This document shows positions 6,481 through 6,985 of a DNA stretch of 6,985 nt, in pieces. Below the pieces are notes generated by a model. It did not search any database. It saw nothing but the letters and a program-made list of their open reading frames with translations, and was not told the origin of the DNA. The position numbers and the translations under genes are program-made. The stretch covers positions 250,735 through 257,719 of the forward strand of contig NVXA01000002.1 of the NCBI GenBank assembly GCA_002746395.1. The letters are read 5' to 3'. Source of the DNA: Paracoccaceae bacterium. GTDB lineage: Bacteria; Pseudomonadota; Alphaproteobacteria; Rhodobacterales; Rhodobacteraceae. Position 1 is the first letter of the stretch, and each line of letters starts with the position of its first letter.

Positions 6481-6985
6481 ACATCAATTCTTGCCAATGA
6501 TGGCACGCAACCTCGTGGCCCGTGCTGGAATGTTCCAGTTTCGGCTCGTCTTTGCGGCAAATGTCGGTCGCAAACGGGCAGCGTGTCTGGAATTTGCATC
6601 CGGGCGGCGGGTTGGTAGGCGAGGGTATTTCGCCCTCCAGTTTCTGTGCCGTTTTCGGAGCGTCTGGATCCAGCGACGGGATCGCGGATAGCAATGCTTT
6701 GGTATAGGGATGGCGTGGTGCGTTGAATAATTCGCGCGTTGGTGCAGTTTCAACCAGACGGCCCAGATACATCACCGCGACGTGGTCGCAAACATGCGCC
6801 ACAACGCTGAGGTCGTGACTGATGAACAGGAACGTCAGCCCCATTTCCTCCTGGATTTCCTTCAACAGGTTCAAAACATCGGCCTGAATGGACACATCAA
6901 GCGCGGCTACAGATTCGTCAGCCACCACAAAATGTGGGCGGGAAACGAGCGCGCGTGCAATAGAAATACGTTGGCGCTGTCCGCC
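6479..6985 (-). CDS. Oligopeptide/dipeptide-type ABC transporter ATP-binding protein, C-terminal 168 residues; 5' end outside window
   Basis: ATPase subunit of a peptide/nickel-type (Opp/Dpp) importer at the inner membrane. The open frame enters from the window edge inside the signature motif ([13 protein letters not shown], first visible residues). Walker B with D-loop follows ([13 protein letters not shown], about residues 20-32), with Ser after the catalytic Glu instead of the commoner Pro. The H-switch is in FISHDL (His57). The C-terminal oligo_HPY domain is clear: [15 protein letters not shown], then [21 protein letters not shown], with four Cys spaced C-x5-C-x6-C-x17-C. An internal GTG at 6928 is not the real start, because the motifs continue upstream of it. 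The stop is TAA 6481-6479. It is convergent with the hydrolase, 26 bases apart. Either DppD/OppD- or DppF/OppF-type is possible, or the second half of a fused double ATPase; the substrate cannot be inferred. Confidence 0.93.
   Translation of the reverse strand, partial: GGQRQRISIARALVSRPHFVVADESVAALDVSIQADVLNLLKEIQEEMGLTFLFISHDLSVVAHVCDHVAVMYLGRLVETAPTRELFNAPRHPYTKALLSAIPSLDPDAPKTAQKLEGEIPSPTNPPPGCKFQTRCPFATDICRKDEPKLEHSSTGHEVACHHWQELM

Noticed and set aside
1..6985. CRISPR arrays, tRNA/rRNA genes, insertion sequences or phage genes
   Set aside because: No regularly spaced direct repeats, no tRNA cloverleaf, no transposase or terminal inverted repeats were seen on reading both strands.

Overview
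The window looks like ordinary chromosome from an alphaproteobacterium, most likely Rhodobacterales (roseobacter-type). The evidence is moderately high G+C coding sequence, tight overlapping operons, a Liv-type transporter paired with an acyl-CoA ligase, and a GGGTGGGT/ACCCACCC hairpin between convergent genes. The taxonomic call is inference from style and protein character; there is no rRNA or other marker gene.

Layout. From 4621 down to 1 on the minus strand runs one compact operon: livH-like permease (4621-3746), livM-like permease (3741-2656), livG-like ATPase (2659-1892), livF-like ATPase (1892-1122) and a long-chain-type acyl-CoA ligase (1112 to beyond base 1). Junctions are +4, -4 (ATGA), -1 (TAATG) and +9 bases, so the five genes are almost certainly co-transcribed and probably translationally coupled. 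Bases 4622-4916 are a divergent intergenic region with ribosome binding sites for both directions, a weak promoter candidate and short repeated/dyad motifs. On the plus strand, 4917-6452 encodes a cytosolic formylglycine-type hydrolase of the phosphonate monoester hydrolase/arylsulfatase group, ended by a clear hairpin terminator (6452-6480). Convergent to it, 6985-6479 on the minus strand is the 3' end of an oligopeptide/dipeptide-type ABC transporter ATPase, cut by the window edge.

How the genes may work together. LivHMGF should form the inner-membrane importer (two permeases, two ATPases), but the periplasmic binding protein that would define its substrate is not in the window. The coupled acyl-CoA ligase suggests that the imported compound is, or becomes, a carboxylic acid that is activated with CoA, rather than only a branched-chain amino acid. 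The hydrolase has no export signal, so its sulfate or phosphonate/phosphate ester substrate must be made or imported into the cytoplasm; the flanking transporters are candidates but nothing proves a link.

Novelty. I see no strong evidence of an undescribed system. The points most worth a second look are the Liv-ligase pairing, an apparent Thr-to-Asp change in the hydrolase active-site pocket, and the motif-bearing divergent regulatory region.
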